Assembly (NCBI GenBank): GCA_001687465.1
Contig: LVLI01000043.1
Span: 124,001-188,000, forward strand
Length of the DNA stretch: 64,000 bases
From: Halocafeteria seosinensis
Lineage: Eukaryota > Sar > Bigyra > Bicosoecida
Direction: 5' to 3'
Of the stretch, positions 1-10,660 are shown piece after piece (positions within the stretch are counted from its first letter, which is position 1; every line of letters starts with the position of its first letter). The notes beneath the pieces are model-generated. The model did not search any database and was not told the origin of the DNA. It worked only from the letters and a program-made list of their open reading frames with translations. The translations under genes and the position numbers were made by a program.

Positions 1-1603
1 TTTCTTGGCCACCAAGGCATTCAATCAAGTCCATTAGGTCGTGGCGTCTGGCTAAATCTTGGACTTCAGCGGGGGGTTGTTGACCGCGTAGCGGAAGCGG
101 GGGCTCGATAACTAATTCAGCGAGCAAATCTTCATTGTGCCCGTGGGCAAACTCGCGAAGAGAATGGGCCAAATGATTCGTTTCCAACCGACGCTCTATC
201 AGGGCCTGTATGAATGCACTGCGAATAGGACCAGAGGCTACTGACCACAATTCAAAGAGAAGCTGCATCCTTTGTTTAGGAATAAGCGTGTGTATACCGG
301 CTTCTGGTGCAGCCGTATGTTGGTTTCCGGATGAGCTCTGCGTGTTAGGGGACTTCTGCGTAGGTGGCATTACTATCTTTGTTTCTTGAAGAGCTGAATG
401 CGACTTATCCCCGCTAAGTGTGCGGTACTGTTGCGACACTGGATCCCGTAGCTTACTCTCATAATGATGACCGCTGGTATGATCTTCATCATCGATATCT
501 GTACTATCGCTATTGTTCGCATCGAAACCATTTGCACCGCCGTTGTAGAAAATGGAGTGTGAAACGACGTCCGATCCCTTTGCCTCGCCGTTATTTCCTT
601 CCACAATGCCATTGAGTTCCCTACGGGAGGAGGTAGTAGCCCACTTGGTTTCCGGTTGATCATACGCTGCATGCCTGTTTCTTACGTTTTCGATGCAGAC
701 GCCATGACTCGCACCCAGTCCTTCAACAGCACTACAGAGGTTATCTTCAGTATCTATATCTTGAGACTCTGGAGATACTACAGCAGAGTCATCATTCCTT
801 CTAGCCTCAGTTGTTATGTCAATGAAACCCAGCTCACCATCATCTCCTTCCGGCCTCCCAGGAATGTCTACTGGTGAAGCCGCTCCAAATCCCTCAGAAC
901 CAACATCACAAGTTCTACCAGCCCTCGCGTGTCCATCAACTGCACTCCATCTTCCAGAGTTTGAATTGACTCTGTTCGAGCTTCCGGTTAGCTGGTTCTG
1001 GTGTTGCCTCAAAATGGCATTTCTACTCAGATCCGAGTGGTGCTTCACCACATGGAAGCCACTGTCTCCGCCAGATCCCACAGACACTGAATCATCACTA
1101 AGAATGCTCTCATTCCCGGCATCCGGAGGGGAATTCTGCATTTGAAATCCAAACAGTGCTGGCTAACACAGAGAAGCAAACAGTACGATACCACTTCGTA
1201 CCTGTATAATTCTAACATTGCGATGTGTACTCGGCTCTTGCCGTACACTCTCCATGCGCGTTCCATTGGCCACAGCATCTGCTTCCCGTCAACACCAAAA
1301 TGTCTCTCAATAACAAACAGCAAGAGAGCAATAAATTACGCTTCCTCCTCACGTACCTAAGTTGTTGTGGAAGGAACTGGGTCGCGACATTCCGAAGCTC
1401 CCGGGACTGTCGCCCGCCCATGACACCTCTTCAGAATCATCAGAATCATAAAAAGTGGCTTCCATAACTTGGTCCCGTGGAGGTGGAACTGCATTGTGTC
1501 CACTTAATGGCGCATTCAAATCCGAAACGCGATTAGGAAGTGAGGATGAGTCGCCTCTTTCGGAGGCTCTCTCCCTCTCTGGAGTTCGTTCAGCCATGAC
1601 CAT
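1..1603 (-). CDS. Unknown acidic/Ser-rich protein, 3' end outside window
   Basis: I do not recognise this protein. Three exons fit in frame: 1603-1357, 1278-1202 and 1135 down to the window edge. The first intron (1356-1279) joins phase 1 to phase 1. The second is 1201-1136; a nearer acceptor at 1162 would give a 39-bp intron and nine more residues. Together the exons give about 486 residues with no stop. The first 350 residues are low complexity, with acidic and serine-rich stretches and many Asp/Asn/Gly. From about residue 380 a helical, conserved-looking segment begins (near FELWSVASGP, then RRLETNHLAHSLREF), probably the start of a folded domain that continues outside the window. ATG at 1603 was chosen; a second in-frame ATG lies two codons later. 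It is divergent from the gene at 1894, with 290 bp shared upstream. Confidence 0.6.
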
Positions 1604-1893
1604 CGACCGACCCCTCAAGAGGGGTTCGTTGCCGACATTTTCACACCACTATTACAACTCGTTCCATCCTCCTCCCTTTTATTGTCCAGCCTAATGTAGG
1701 AGGGTCCCGACGGAAAAGCGCAATCGTACAATCTTTTCGGAGACTTTTACTTCAACTTCAACTTGGGACCTGCCGTTTATTCATTGTGGACGCGCTGATT
1801 TCAGCCAGATTTGAGACTGTAGAGTGTATGCATCGCTCGGGTGGGAAAGCACCGTTTGATTGAGTGATTTTCCCCTGCTGTACGCGCGGGAAA

Positions 1894-2906
1894 ATGCCAC
1901 CGAAAAAGAAAGGCGGCAAGAAAAAAGGTGAGTTAGCGACCTCCATGTGGGGCTGTATACAGCTTATTTGACGCCTGTTATGGCTCCTTTGCATGATATA
2001 ACAGGTGGAGGAGGTGATGGATCCGACTTGGATCCTCAACAGGCGGCGAAGGCGTGGCAATTACAATCACAGGCGCTGAAAATGAGACTGGGTACGTTGG
2101 GCGCAGTCGCAACATCGTATACACAAAGCTCCATGATGGTTCCATTGTCACGTTTATCCACATCATACAGCCCAACAGAATATGCAAACAAGCGAAGCGG
2201 TGCGAGCGAAGCGCGAGCTCCAATCTCGCGTGGCGGACGTTCGACAGGATGTGGAGAGTCATGAACAGGAACTCTTTGATGTAACGGCGGATATGACAAG
2301 ACAGTATAAGGTAAGTTTTCGGTTTTTCTTTCTCTACCAGGGCTAGAGGGTGATTTTCGAACGGTAGCGTTTGTCGTTTTGTTTTTGAGAAGGGTGTATC
2401 GTTCAACTCTTTTTGCGTTCTCAGGCGATGGAGGAAAACTATATGAAGAAAATACAAGACTTAGAAGAGAAGATCCACTCGTTAAAAGACGAACTTGGTG
2501 AGTAATCAAAACAAAGGATACATTTTTGACAAGAATATTGGGGAAATTCTGATCGTTTCTCCCCTACTAACTCTCTTCAGCTGAGGCACGAGTCGCGTAT
2601 GAAGATATGTGTAATGAAAAGGATCAAGTAATACGTCAGAAAGACGAAGAAATTGATGCAATGAAACAGAGGATGGAGGATATGGCAAATGAGTTTGCAG
2701 ATATGTTACAGGTATGGACGTTTGCATTGGTAGCAAATTCTTTTGGCAGAATCGTTATGCATAGCATCGTGTGGTTGCTTCAGGATACGCTGAAGCGCAT
2801 GTCGGAAAAGATAGAAATCAGTGCCACCAAGTGGGAAGGAGAAGCAAGTGTACCCGTGCTACAGCGCATGGAAGAGATAGTGGACACATCGGCGACAAAC
2901 AAGTAG
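1894..2906 (+). CDS. DRC12/CCDC153-like dynein regulatory complex subunit
   Basis: Likely nexin-dynein regulatory complex component of the motile cilium, by resemblance to CCDC153/DRC12. Six exons splice cleanly: 1894-1927, 2005-2091, 2171-2310, 2425-2497, 2581-2711 and 2784-2906, giving 195 residues. The protein opens with the basic MPPKKKGGKKK leader typical of this family, followed by a Gly/Asp linker and then coiled coil to the end. Family-like stretches include DVTADMTRQYKAMEENY in the middle and EFADMLQDTLKRMSEKIEI near the C-terminus, where the coil ends in a short basic tail. All donors are GTGAGT, GTACGT, GTAAGT or GTATGG. The coiled-coil heptads remain continuous across every junction, which supports the model. 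It is convergent with the LRR/coiled-coil gene at 3100, another probable axonemal protein. The family call rests on motif memory only. Confidence 0.75.
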
Positions 2907-3099
2907 TTCCGCCTGGAAAAAATGGGAATGACGCACAAGCGATTGTGCATCCAATGACGTGCAACAAGCTCGTTATAATTAGTAATTTCGCCAATGGTGT
3001 CTTTTGGCACATACGTTCGTGTTTGAACAAGCGCTAGGCATCTAAGCTGAGACTGGACTACTTCAATAACATACATAGCAAAAATTCACGTATTGTGTA

Positions 3100-4549
3100 T
3101 TACTTTTTCTTCTTCTTCGACCCAGCATCTTTCTTGGCTTTCTCCTTTTCTCTCCATTTAGCTTCCCGTGCCTCTCTTTGCCTACTCGCTTCCAGTTCGG
3201 CGAGGTACTCTTCACGTTCAACTCGCTGTAAATAAAATTGCATCGGTCTTAGGGTCAACACAAAAGAAAAACAAATCAGCCGATGGCGGGAACTCACCTC
3301 TCGTTCTTGTTTTCGCTTTTCCTTCTGCTTACTGATCCATTCTTCTTCGGTTCGCTGCTTCTCGGATTCAGCTTTCTTCCTTTCGTTTTCTGCCTCTTTC
3401 TTCCGCTCCTCTGCTCTCTTTTTCTTTGCTTGCGCTCTCACGTCAGTCACATTCTTGCTGCGAACGCAGACACAATGGGGAGTTTGAGGTGCACGGCTAC
3501 AATGCTCGCACAACCATGTGCACATACCGATTGCGTTTCAACTTGTCCTTTATGTATGCTAGATCATCTATTTCTATACCGTCTGTGTTGGACACCTGTA
3601 AGCGCAGGAGAGTGTCGTTTTCCTCCAGAGCTTCTCGTAAGAGCTTGCCTCCGTGTGACCCTAGCCCTGTCTGGAATAAATCGATTGTATGGAGAGTAGT
3701 GTTCGTCTTCAATGCTTCAGTCATAGCTTCCAGTCCCTCAAAGTTTTTCATCTTGCTCGTTAACGGATTATGCTCTAAGCTCAACGACAACAGGGTATCG
3801 TTTGTTTCAATCACTTTCGCAAGCACTTTGGCAGTTGTTGATGTGAATAAGTTCCCGTCCAGGTCCAATTTCACCATAACTGCATTCTCCATTATTTCGG
3901 GGGCAAAGCACAACATTGATCATTGCAAAATTAAACAGAGGAGCTGACTGCTGTAACTTACATCTGTTGCTTTGCATTGCTGTGGCCAGTTCCACGCCAA
4001 CATCATCCCTGAGATTACAGCGACAGAGATCCAAGGAACGGACGGACATATTGGGTCTTAATGTTTTTACCAAAGCTCTTATGGCAACCGTGTCCTCCAA
4101 CTCAACAACCAAGTCTGGTGGCGTTAGATTGAAATTGATCAAATCTATGTAAACAGCCGCCCTATGGTTGTTAGCCACGGCATCGGATTCATCCGCCAAC
4201 TGTCTTTCTAACTGTCTCTTTCGTTTCTCGGCCTGCTCCGCAGCTTGACGTTTCTCGGCTTCTTCAGCTTGGCGCTTAGCACGTTCTTCCTTTTCTGCCT
4301 CAAATTCGTTATCAAACTCTTTTTGTAAAAGTTTCGCATCCTGATCTGGGAAATTCGTTGGCTTCAGACCTCGTCGCTTAAGCTGCAAAACCACACAAAC
4401 GAAAGAAAAGAGAGACAAAAAGCCGCGTCCTTTATTGACAATAGTTTGATACAAGAAAAAGGCAAAATTATCATTGTATTTACCTCTTCCACACGCGCAT
4501 GCTGCGTCATCTCCTCCGCGTTGCGCGGTTGATTCTCCCAGTCCGACAT
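3100..4549 (-). CDS. Leucine-rich-repeat protein with flanking coiled coils, probably flagellar
   Basis: Five exons (4549-4484, 4382-3962, 3879-3528, 3457-3298, 3225-3100) give 374 residues. Order of parts: a short N-terminus (MSDWENQPRN), a charged single helix rich in Glu/Lys/Arg/Ala at about residues 35-75, then an LRR block of about 190 residues. The repeats are of the ribonuclease-inhibitor type, with segments such as LDLDGNLF, LSLEHNPLTS and HTIDLFQTGL. After the LRRs comes another very basic single-alpha-helix/coiled coil ending in a poly-lysine tail. LRR proteins with such helices are common among flagellar and dynein-regulatory proteins, and the convergent neighbour is DRC12-like, so a ciliary role is inferred. 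No catalytic motif is visible. The exon 2/3 junction (AGAT then GTAAGT) was placed to keep the LRR register. Confidence 0.7.
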
Positions 4550-5010
4550 TGTTGCCTTTTATTTTTTCGTTCTCTCTCTTCCTACAACACTCTCAACTCG
4601 TCCGTACGCCTACAATCAGACGACCAATGGGATCCTTAAACATACGGTGAATACAGAGCGTATACAGCGCGTGAATGAATGGTAAACGGCTCTGGAGCTC
4701 GCAACTTCAACAAAACGACACTCTATTGAGATCCCACAATAAAGACCAACTACTACCCTTCCCTTCGCAACAATCAATGCAGTATCATTCCTCCATATAA
4801 GGCTGTACAATACACTGTCGTCACTGTGAAAATAGCGTATCCGACGGAACCTTTCCACCAACGTTGAGTTTGTGAAGTTGAGCTGATTCACCTCATTAAG
4901 AAGCACATCTGGCGCCAATATGGTGCTACTAAGTGAGTGCGATGGGTTTATATTGTATATGCACCTTCCAACAGGTGGGTGAGGCTTGAGTCGAGTAAGG
5001 AAAAGGATGC
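4550..5010. other. Intergenic spacer between LRR gene and tRNA
   Basis: No gene can be assigned with confidence. The minus strand carries an open frame over 4616-5023 whose middle reads like a protein (for example LIWRNDTALIVAKGRVVV). It has no credible start codon of its own, and its only Met lies at the tRNA border. It could be an unrecognised terminal exon or chance. Confidence 0.3.
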
Positions 5011-5018
5011 AAAAAAAA
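5011..5018 (-). terminator. RNA polymerase III terminator of tRNA-Gly
   Basis: A run of eight T on the minus strand begins two bases after the tRNA 3' end, as expected for Pol III termination. Confidence 0.85.
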
Positions 5019-5019
5019 T

Positions 5020-5090
5020 GCACCTGCCGGGAATCGAACCCGGGGCGACTGCTTGGGAAGCAGCCATGTTCACCACTACACTACAGGTGC
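5020..5090 (-). tRNA. tRNA-Gly, anticodon CCC
   Basis: The reverse complement folds as a complete 71-nt cloverleaf. The acceptor stem is GCACCTG/CAGGTGC, the D stem GTGT/ACAT, the anticodon stem GCTGC/GCAGT with loop TTCCCAA, and the T arm CCGGG-TTCGATT-CCCGG. Loop positions 34-36 read CCC, which decodes GGG glycine codons. A-box and B-box (GGTTCGATTCC) internal promoters are intact. There is no intron and no encoded CCA, as in eukaryotic nuclear tRNA genes. Confidence 0.95.
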
Positions 5091-5313
5091 TGGAGCACAT
5101 GTTCGCACTCTTACCTTGTTGCGACTGTTCTGCTAGTATCTATAGTACTCAAGGACAGACCATTACGAGATGATGAGTATTACGATGGTACAGTGTATTC
5201 AGCTGGTAAGGTTTGGTGGTGAACACTAGCATCACGTGCAAGAGCACTCTTGAGGTTACAAGTGGAGAAACGTTCTATCTGGGTGTTGCAACGTGACGTG
5301 ATTCGATTCAAAA

Positions 5314-5976
5314 ATGAGTTCCGCATTGGATTATGGCAAGAGCATTTACGATTGGTGGGGTTCCAGCTCTTGGGCCTACAAGGTTTTGATGTTCTTCGTT
5401 CTGGGTGGTCAGGAAAATAAACTTCGGAAGAAAACTGTAGAGGCTTGCAACATTTCCTCTGGAAACACCATTTTGGATCTTTGCTGTGGTAACGGCGGTA
5501 ATTTACAGTACTTGCAAGAGCGCGTTGGTTCCAATGGCAAGATCTTTGCGTTGGACTACAGTGAAGGAATGCTGAAAACAGCCCAAGAACAGGCGAAAAG
5601 TCAAGACTGGACGAACATTGAGTATTATCGAGAGGATGCAGCGATTCAGGAGTACGAGAAGGATTCCCTTGACGGTGCAATCTGCACTTTATCACTGACA
5701 GCTGTTCCAGAACATGAGGAAGCAATTAAGCAAGTCTACCGGGGCCTAAGGAACGGTAAAACTTTCGCGGTACTGGACTCCAAAGGCTTTGAAGGAATCT
5801 TGAGCGTGTTCAATCCGTTAGTCCGGTTGATTTTCGGCTACGCCACGAACTGGGATTGCCACAAAGATGTCATTCGGTCGCTAGAGAACGTATTTGGTGC
5901 GCAGAATGTGCACACCCTGGGTAAATATAATGCGGGTAGTTCCTACATCGTCACCGCCACCAAGCGATCAACGTAA
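5314..5976 (+). CDS. Class I SAM-dependent methyltransferase (UbiE/Methyltransf_11-like)
   Basis: Intronless, 220 residues. It should transfer a methyl group from S-adenosylmethionine; the substrate cannot be told. Motif I, ILDLCCGNGGN, sits at residues 53-63, followed by the acidic end of beta-2 (IFALDYSEGML) and a motif IV region (DGAICTLSLTAVPEHEEA). The residues before motif I form an amphipathic helix, and a hydrophobic stretch (YKVLMFFVLGG) at 22-32 could contact a membrane, as in quinone or lipid methyltransferases. Length and order match bacterial UbiE/MenG-like enzymes. The absence of introns is compatible with a bacterial origin, but other intronless genes occur in this window. The start is the first ATG after a stop, in an AAAATGAG context. 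Confidence 0.8.
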   Translation: MSSALDYGKSIYDWWGSSSWAYKVLMFFVLGGQENKLRKKTVEACNISSGNTILDLCCGNGGNLQYLQERVGSNGKIFALDYSEGMLKTAQEQAKSQDWTNIEYYREDAAIQEYEKDSLDGAICTLSLTAVPEHEEAIKQVYRGLRNGKTFAVLDSKGFEGILSVFNPLVRLIFGYATNWDCHKDVIRSLENVFGAQNVHTLGKYNAGSSYIVTATKRST

Positions 5977-6146
5977 TGCACAGTTTCAATGCGTCGTGTT
6001 GCAAGAGCGATCCCGAATGGAGTAAGGACCATTGGAGAAAGCTGATATAGCACGCGTGCTCTGACAACATTCAACTCATTCGGCCTTATGTTCAAAACCT
6101 GACATCTTTCCCTTGCTATAGCTGATATACACAAGCGCCACGATAC

Positions 6147-7517
6147 TCAGGCGTTGACCGCCCATAACAAATGCTGCACTTTTTGGCGTGATTGGCGTAG
6201 CTTTTCAAGTACTTCATTCACTTGTTGCAACACTTGACCTCCATATCCGCGACACTTTTGCAGCGGCTCATCCAAACGATCCAAGTATACCCAACAAACA
6301 CGTAGTTGATGGATATTTCGGCACACACCTAATGTGATAGTTGCGTCAGCGCTTGGAGTTTCATCCTCTTTAGAAATCTTTTCCTCTTCTTCCTGGCCAT
6401 CATTCGATACATCAGCATTCTGAACAGCTTGTTCCAATAAGGCTGATGCTGTTTCAATGTCTTTCTTAGAATACGATATTACCTGCTGAACGAGTCGATT
6501 GATAACCGAGGAAGCAATGACATTGGCTGTCGATAATCCCACTAAAACAAAGCTGGGAGCAAAGGATGCAAAAATAACATACATTCTTCATTGATATGAT
6601 ATCGCCCAAGAACCACAAGGCACGTACTCTTCGAACGGTGAGCTTAACAGCTCCGACACAAGACGAACTACATATTCCATCCACGAGACACAACCTTCGA
6701 ACTGCACCAAATCAATGAGATCAATATTCGCTGATGTGATGGTCTGATGATCGAGCTCCGTCTCTCTGTTAAACTCCACGACATCCTCCGGAAACGACGT
6801 CTCCTCCTCGTTGCCCCCAGAAGTACTCGCACCACTTCCACTAGCCATGTCGTACACTTCCGAGACCTCGTGCTGCTCTGTAGATTTGATGTTGAGCAAT
6901 TCGGACGGGGTACAGCCTGCTGTCTCCGTCCGAAAAGGCCAGACAGGGAAGGCTCCCGGAGGTGTTAACGGTAGCTGTAGTCGATTGCTGTTGCTGTTCG
7001 TCTTGGAATCATCCTCGTTCTCTTCTTGAAGGTTCAGTTCCTCCAGGAGGTTCCGAATATCGCCTACATTTTCATCCAGAGGTTTCGCTCGAAGTGTAGC
7101 TGCATTCGCGCGGCGCAACACATCTACCGTCACGGACTCCTTTTCGATGGATAATAAATGGTACAAACTCGTCGCTGCGCCCTCTTTGAGCCATAGTTTC
7201 GACGCCTTCCTGACCTCCGTCAAACGATGCACCAAGGCTCGAATAAATAGACTGTGCTCTGCAAACACCTGCTGCGTACTCACTGTCCTGTAAGCACCAC
7301 TATAATCGTCTTTACCTCCATATTTCGTGTTGGAAGGAGGGAGATGCTGCGACTGTGCAGAATGAAATATGTCATCCGGTGTGTCTGGGATGTGCCGGCG
7401 ATTGTTATTCATCATCTCGAACGTGAGAATGGAACTGGGGAAGAATGGAGCAACAATACCGTATATCGACACCATGTCGTCCTCCCCGCGGGAAGTCGTC
7501 AACTGTGAATCTTCCAT
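6147..7517 (-). CDS. Unknown conserved-looking protein, two exons
   Basis: I do not recognise this protein. Exon 1 (7517-6628) ends at a GTACGT donor in phase 2. Exon 2 (6552-6147) starts after ..CTCCCAG and restores the frame, giving 431 residues. Residues 80-150 look folded and helical (VFAEHSLFIRALVHRLTEV, LWLKEGAATSLYHLLSIEK). Residues 160-245 are Asn/Ser/Gly/Glu-rich linker. From 255 on, a helical region (IDLVQFEGCVSWMEYVVRL) crosses the splice site and continues through an acidic loop to a C-terminal helical bundle ending VQHLLWAVNA. No signal peptide, catalytic motif or zinc ligands are visible. It could be a scaffold or vesicle-related helical protein, but that is only a guess from shape. 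Confidence 0.6.
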
Positions 7518-7761
7518 TGGAATTCAAAAGCACATGATGTGGAAATTAAAGGTACCTACTCTACATAACGTGATAAGAGGTTCAATTATACAGAGTTAAC
7601 CGCAAAATCTGGAGAGAATGCGTATCTTTACATAACTCGAAGTCATCCCTGCCCAACTCCAGGGACAGTGTGTATCGGTACATTGCTCCTACCGAAAGAC
7701 GCTTAGTCTACACAGGTTTCAGTGGGCGGTAGTGTTCGCCGCGATATGCGCTCTTCCATAG

Positions 7762-10095
7762 CTATTCCTGGGAACACTCTTCACTGGCCATGCGTTTTCG
7801 TTTGACAACCCTTCGTCTTCCATAGACGGAATTCAACAGCTCCTCCAGCGCCGACGGCTTGAAACCTTGGGTTCGAGCTAAATCGTTCGCAGTGCGGCCC
7901 TTCTGCACAAACATGGATCGAGCTACAAGCTGAGCATCACGACAGTGAGCTGGAAACCACAAAAGACGTACGTTATCGCGGATGCCCACGTCTAGGCATG
8001 GAACTTTCAGCAATGTTCGGACGTGACGGATGCTGCTATTCCTTACAGCAATGTGTAGCGGTGTTTCTCCGTCCTGTTCATGAGAGTCGCGATAGGTCAT
8101 GGGAGTCATTTCACACCACTTCAGGGTGCTAAATTCGTAGACGCAGTTCCGACTTACATTGTTTTTGCTATTGACTCCCGTTGTGTTCTCCCGTTCTAAC
8201 ACAAGCAGTTCCAAGGCTCCTGCACCAATAGTGTTCATCCCTCTGCACGCAACATGAATGGGAGTGTTTCCGTCCTGCATAAAAGCAAATAACTTGAAGT
8301 ACTTGGAAAGTGTGTGCTCCGAAATCCAAATGAACCGCGTTATAAACACACACAATAGCGATACGTTGCATTACACTGTACTGGCAGTTACATTACACAC
8401 TGCTCACCTCATCCGGTATATCCACGCATATACCGCTGACTTGGCATAGAGCTTTGAAAGATTCCGAACACCCGAACTTTGCTGCACAATGCAAGGCCGT
8501 TTCACCTATCTGTAACAAAGGGTTTAATGTGTATGGGAAGTGGCGGTCCTGGTCGACTTATCATCCCAATTGTACTTGAACGCACGTTATTTGTGCTGTT
8601 GATGACAGCAGACTCTATCGTATTCCTTTTGAGAGGTTCTAAGAGATATCGAAGCGTCGGTAAATCCTTTCTTACACAGGCGATGTGTATCGAAGTATTG
8701 CCGACCTGTACAAGTCACTCAGCGGGACCCCCAGTCAGAGTACATTTGTGGTATGACGATTTTCAGGGTTCAAGATTCTGTCCCTAATTGCCGTACGTTG
8801 TTCTTGACGCTGAGGTCTATAGAAGAAGATTCCAGCAGCTCTCTAACAATTTGGTTATATCCCCGCTCTGTTGCTAAATGAATTGGTGTGTCTCCGCCCT
8901 GTCATCAAGAGGAAAATGTGAGTCCTGGAGGAAGGAACTGGAAAATATGTAAGATGGTGTATCGGATATGCCCGAACCCTACCATTTCGCTGGCGTTTTT
9001 CAAGTTCACGTCAGCTTGTTTCTCTTTGATAAGCCTTTTAATTATTTGAGAGAGTTCTCTAGCGGATTTTGCGCCATCTCTCCGACTCACTGCTACATGT
9101 AGCGGAGTGTTTCCATTCTGGGGTGGTTGACTACACCATGACTCAATCAATATAATGATGAGGATGTAAGTCAAAGCACTTACTCTATCTTTTGCATTAC
9201 AATCGGTATTCTCACTGTCCAGCAATACGTTAACTGAGCGCCATCTGTCATCATCAAAACACTTTCCAGCGCCAAGCGCTAAACTCAGCGGGGTCTCTCC
9301 TAACTGAGCGCAGAAGTCTTGGATGACGTTATCGGCAAGCTTTACTATCACATATGTTGAATACATACATTGTTATCCATATTGAAATCCAACGTTCCTT
9401 GTTCCTTGGAATACGATACTAATTCCCGAAGGGCAGCTGGTTGGCCCTTTCGGCAAGCAATATGTATCGGGGTATCGCCAATCTGCACCAGAGACTTCTA
9501 CAATTAATTAACCATTCCAGACAACAAGTCGCGAGGTAAATCAATACTTTATTTTTCTGGTTTAATGGTGCGGATAAATCCATGCACAACGTTCTCATAC
9601 AGCTTTTCATTCGGGCCTCATTGTTCAGTTGCATTACTACGTGGACGGGGGTGTCTCCCTTCTACAAAAAATCACAATGTAGAGGAACTTCCAAATACAT
9701 AATTGCTGTTGAGAAAGTACACATACCTCATTTCTGATGTCCGGAAGCAAACCAAAATTTAAACAGAGTGACATGATAATAACTTCCTCCGCGGCGTTGG
9801 AAATGGTACGTCGTCTGTCTGGACAGAGTAACAAGGCGTGAAGGAGTGACCCACCATTTTGTTGCATGTAGTTGATGCTACCAGGAGGACATCCTTCTAA
9901 AACAGACTCGAACACAGTTTCTAGATGCCGGACTAGTTCCATGTGGTGGGCATTATCGAAATTACAGTTTATCATGTCCAATCTGCGAAAGGCTCTCTCG
10001 GTCGTCGTGCGCCACCACTTTGTGCGCACGAGATGGTTTTCGAACCATTGCATGTACACACGATGCACGGCCCTCATTCGGTTGCGTTGAGACAT
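7762..10095 (-). CDS. Ankyrin-repeat protein with novel N-terminal module, 11 exons
   Basis: 511 residues. Exons run 10095-9727, 9661-9548, 9482-9369, 9303-9184, 9117-8983, 8898-8797, 8705-8586, 8509-8408, 8274-8158, 8073-7972 and 7902-7762, and all introns are phase 0. Exon 1 encodes a 123-residue module (WFENHLVRTKWWR, LEGCPPGSINYM) with no family I know. Each of the ten later exons encodes one ankyrin-type repeat beginning at the (G)xTPLHxA turn, such as GDTPIHIACR, GETPLHIAVR and GNTPIHVACR. The C-terminus is basic (RRRVVKRKR), a possible nuclear localisation signal. Ankyrin stacks bind other proteins; the partner is unknown. A paralogue with the same layout lies at 16725 and a relic of exon 1 lies at 10595. 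The start is the ATG (MSQRNRMRA) that matches the paralogue start. Confidence 0.85.
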
Positions 10096-10386
10096 GGTTG
10101 ATACCGATAAGAACAAGTGAAGAAGTGTCAGGCACAAACGTAATCAATCCTTCGAGTGTTGTTTCGGTGGATTTGGACCAGGGGCACGTCAAAATCAAAC
10201 TTCAGAACTTCACCCTGAAGTTCACGCAGAACTTCAACGCAACTTCAGTGGCGGAGTAACTGCAGCGATTGCGCCTAAGCTGTTCGGTGCAGCGGAGCAA
10301 CTGCAGAATGCTGGGCAAGTGGTTGTATTTAGTAATGCCCAACACGGCGTATGAAGGGAGGCGTAGCCTCGGCTAACGGGTACTTA

Positions 10387-10421
10387 CACACACAAATGTG
10401 ACAGATAGCCCACCGGCCGGG
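10387..10421. repeat. Dispersed 35-bp repeat, copy 1
   Basis: Identical to 18966-19000, from CACACACAAATGTGACAG to CCGGCCGGG. Similarity continues a few bases to TTGAC. It is not a simple repeat apart from its first bases. Its identity is unknown; it may be a fragment of a mobile element. Confidence 0.75.
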
Positions 10422-10594
10422 AAGTTGACCACATCCTCTTACTATAGTTGTGTACTTGAATACACACACACAACGGTTACCTTCGTGCCCCGACATGAAT
10501 GAACTTTTTTCCACACCGATACCGGGACAATGGTCTCTTCCTCTCGTTTCCAGGTTTGCATCACAACTTTGAAGACTTCCTTTTGCACGCTGTG

Positions 10595-10660
10595 TCACCA
10601 ACGTGTTCGAGCGAGGTGTATTTGAAACCATTGGGCGTACAGATGATGCACGGTTAGCAT
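10595..10660 (-). pseudogene. Relic of ankyrin-family exon 1
   Basis: The minus strand reads from an ATG through VHHLYAQWFQIHLARTRW to a TGA. This matches the opening of the ankyrin proteins at 10095 (VHRVYMQWFENHLVRTKWW) and 16725 (LHCLYMEWFHAHLRNTHWW). The second tryptophan of the invariant WW pair is replaced by the stop, consistent with TGG to TGA. No ankyrin exons follow. It is a truncated, dead third family copy lying 500 bp upstream of a live one. Confidence 0.7.

Noticed and set aside
1758-2509. Minus-strand ORFs overlapping the DRC12-like gene
   Set aside because: The plus-strand spliced coiled coil accounts for this region; the minus frames have no domain and cross its exons and introns.
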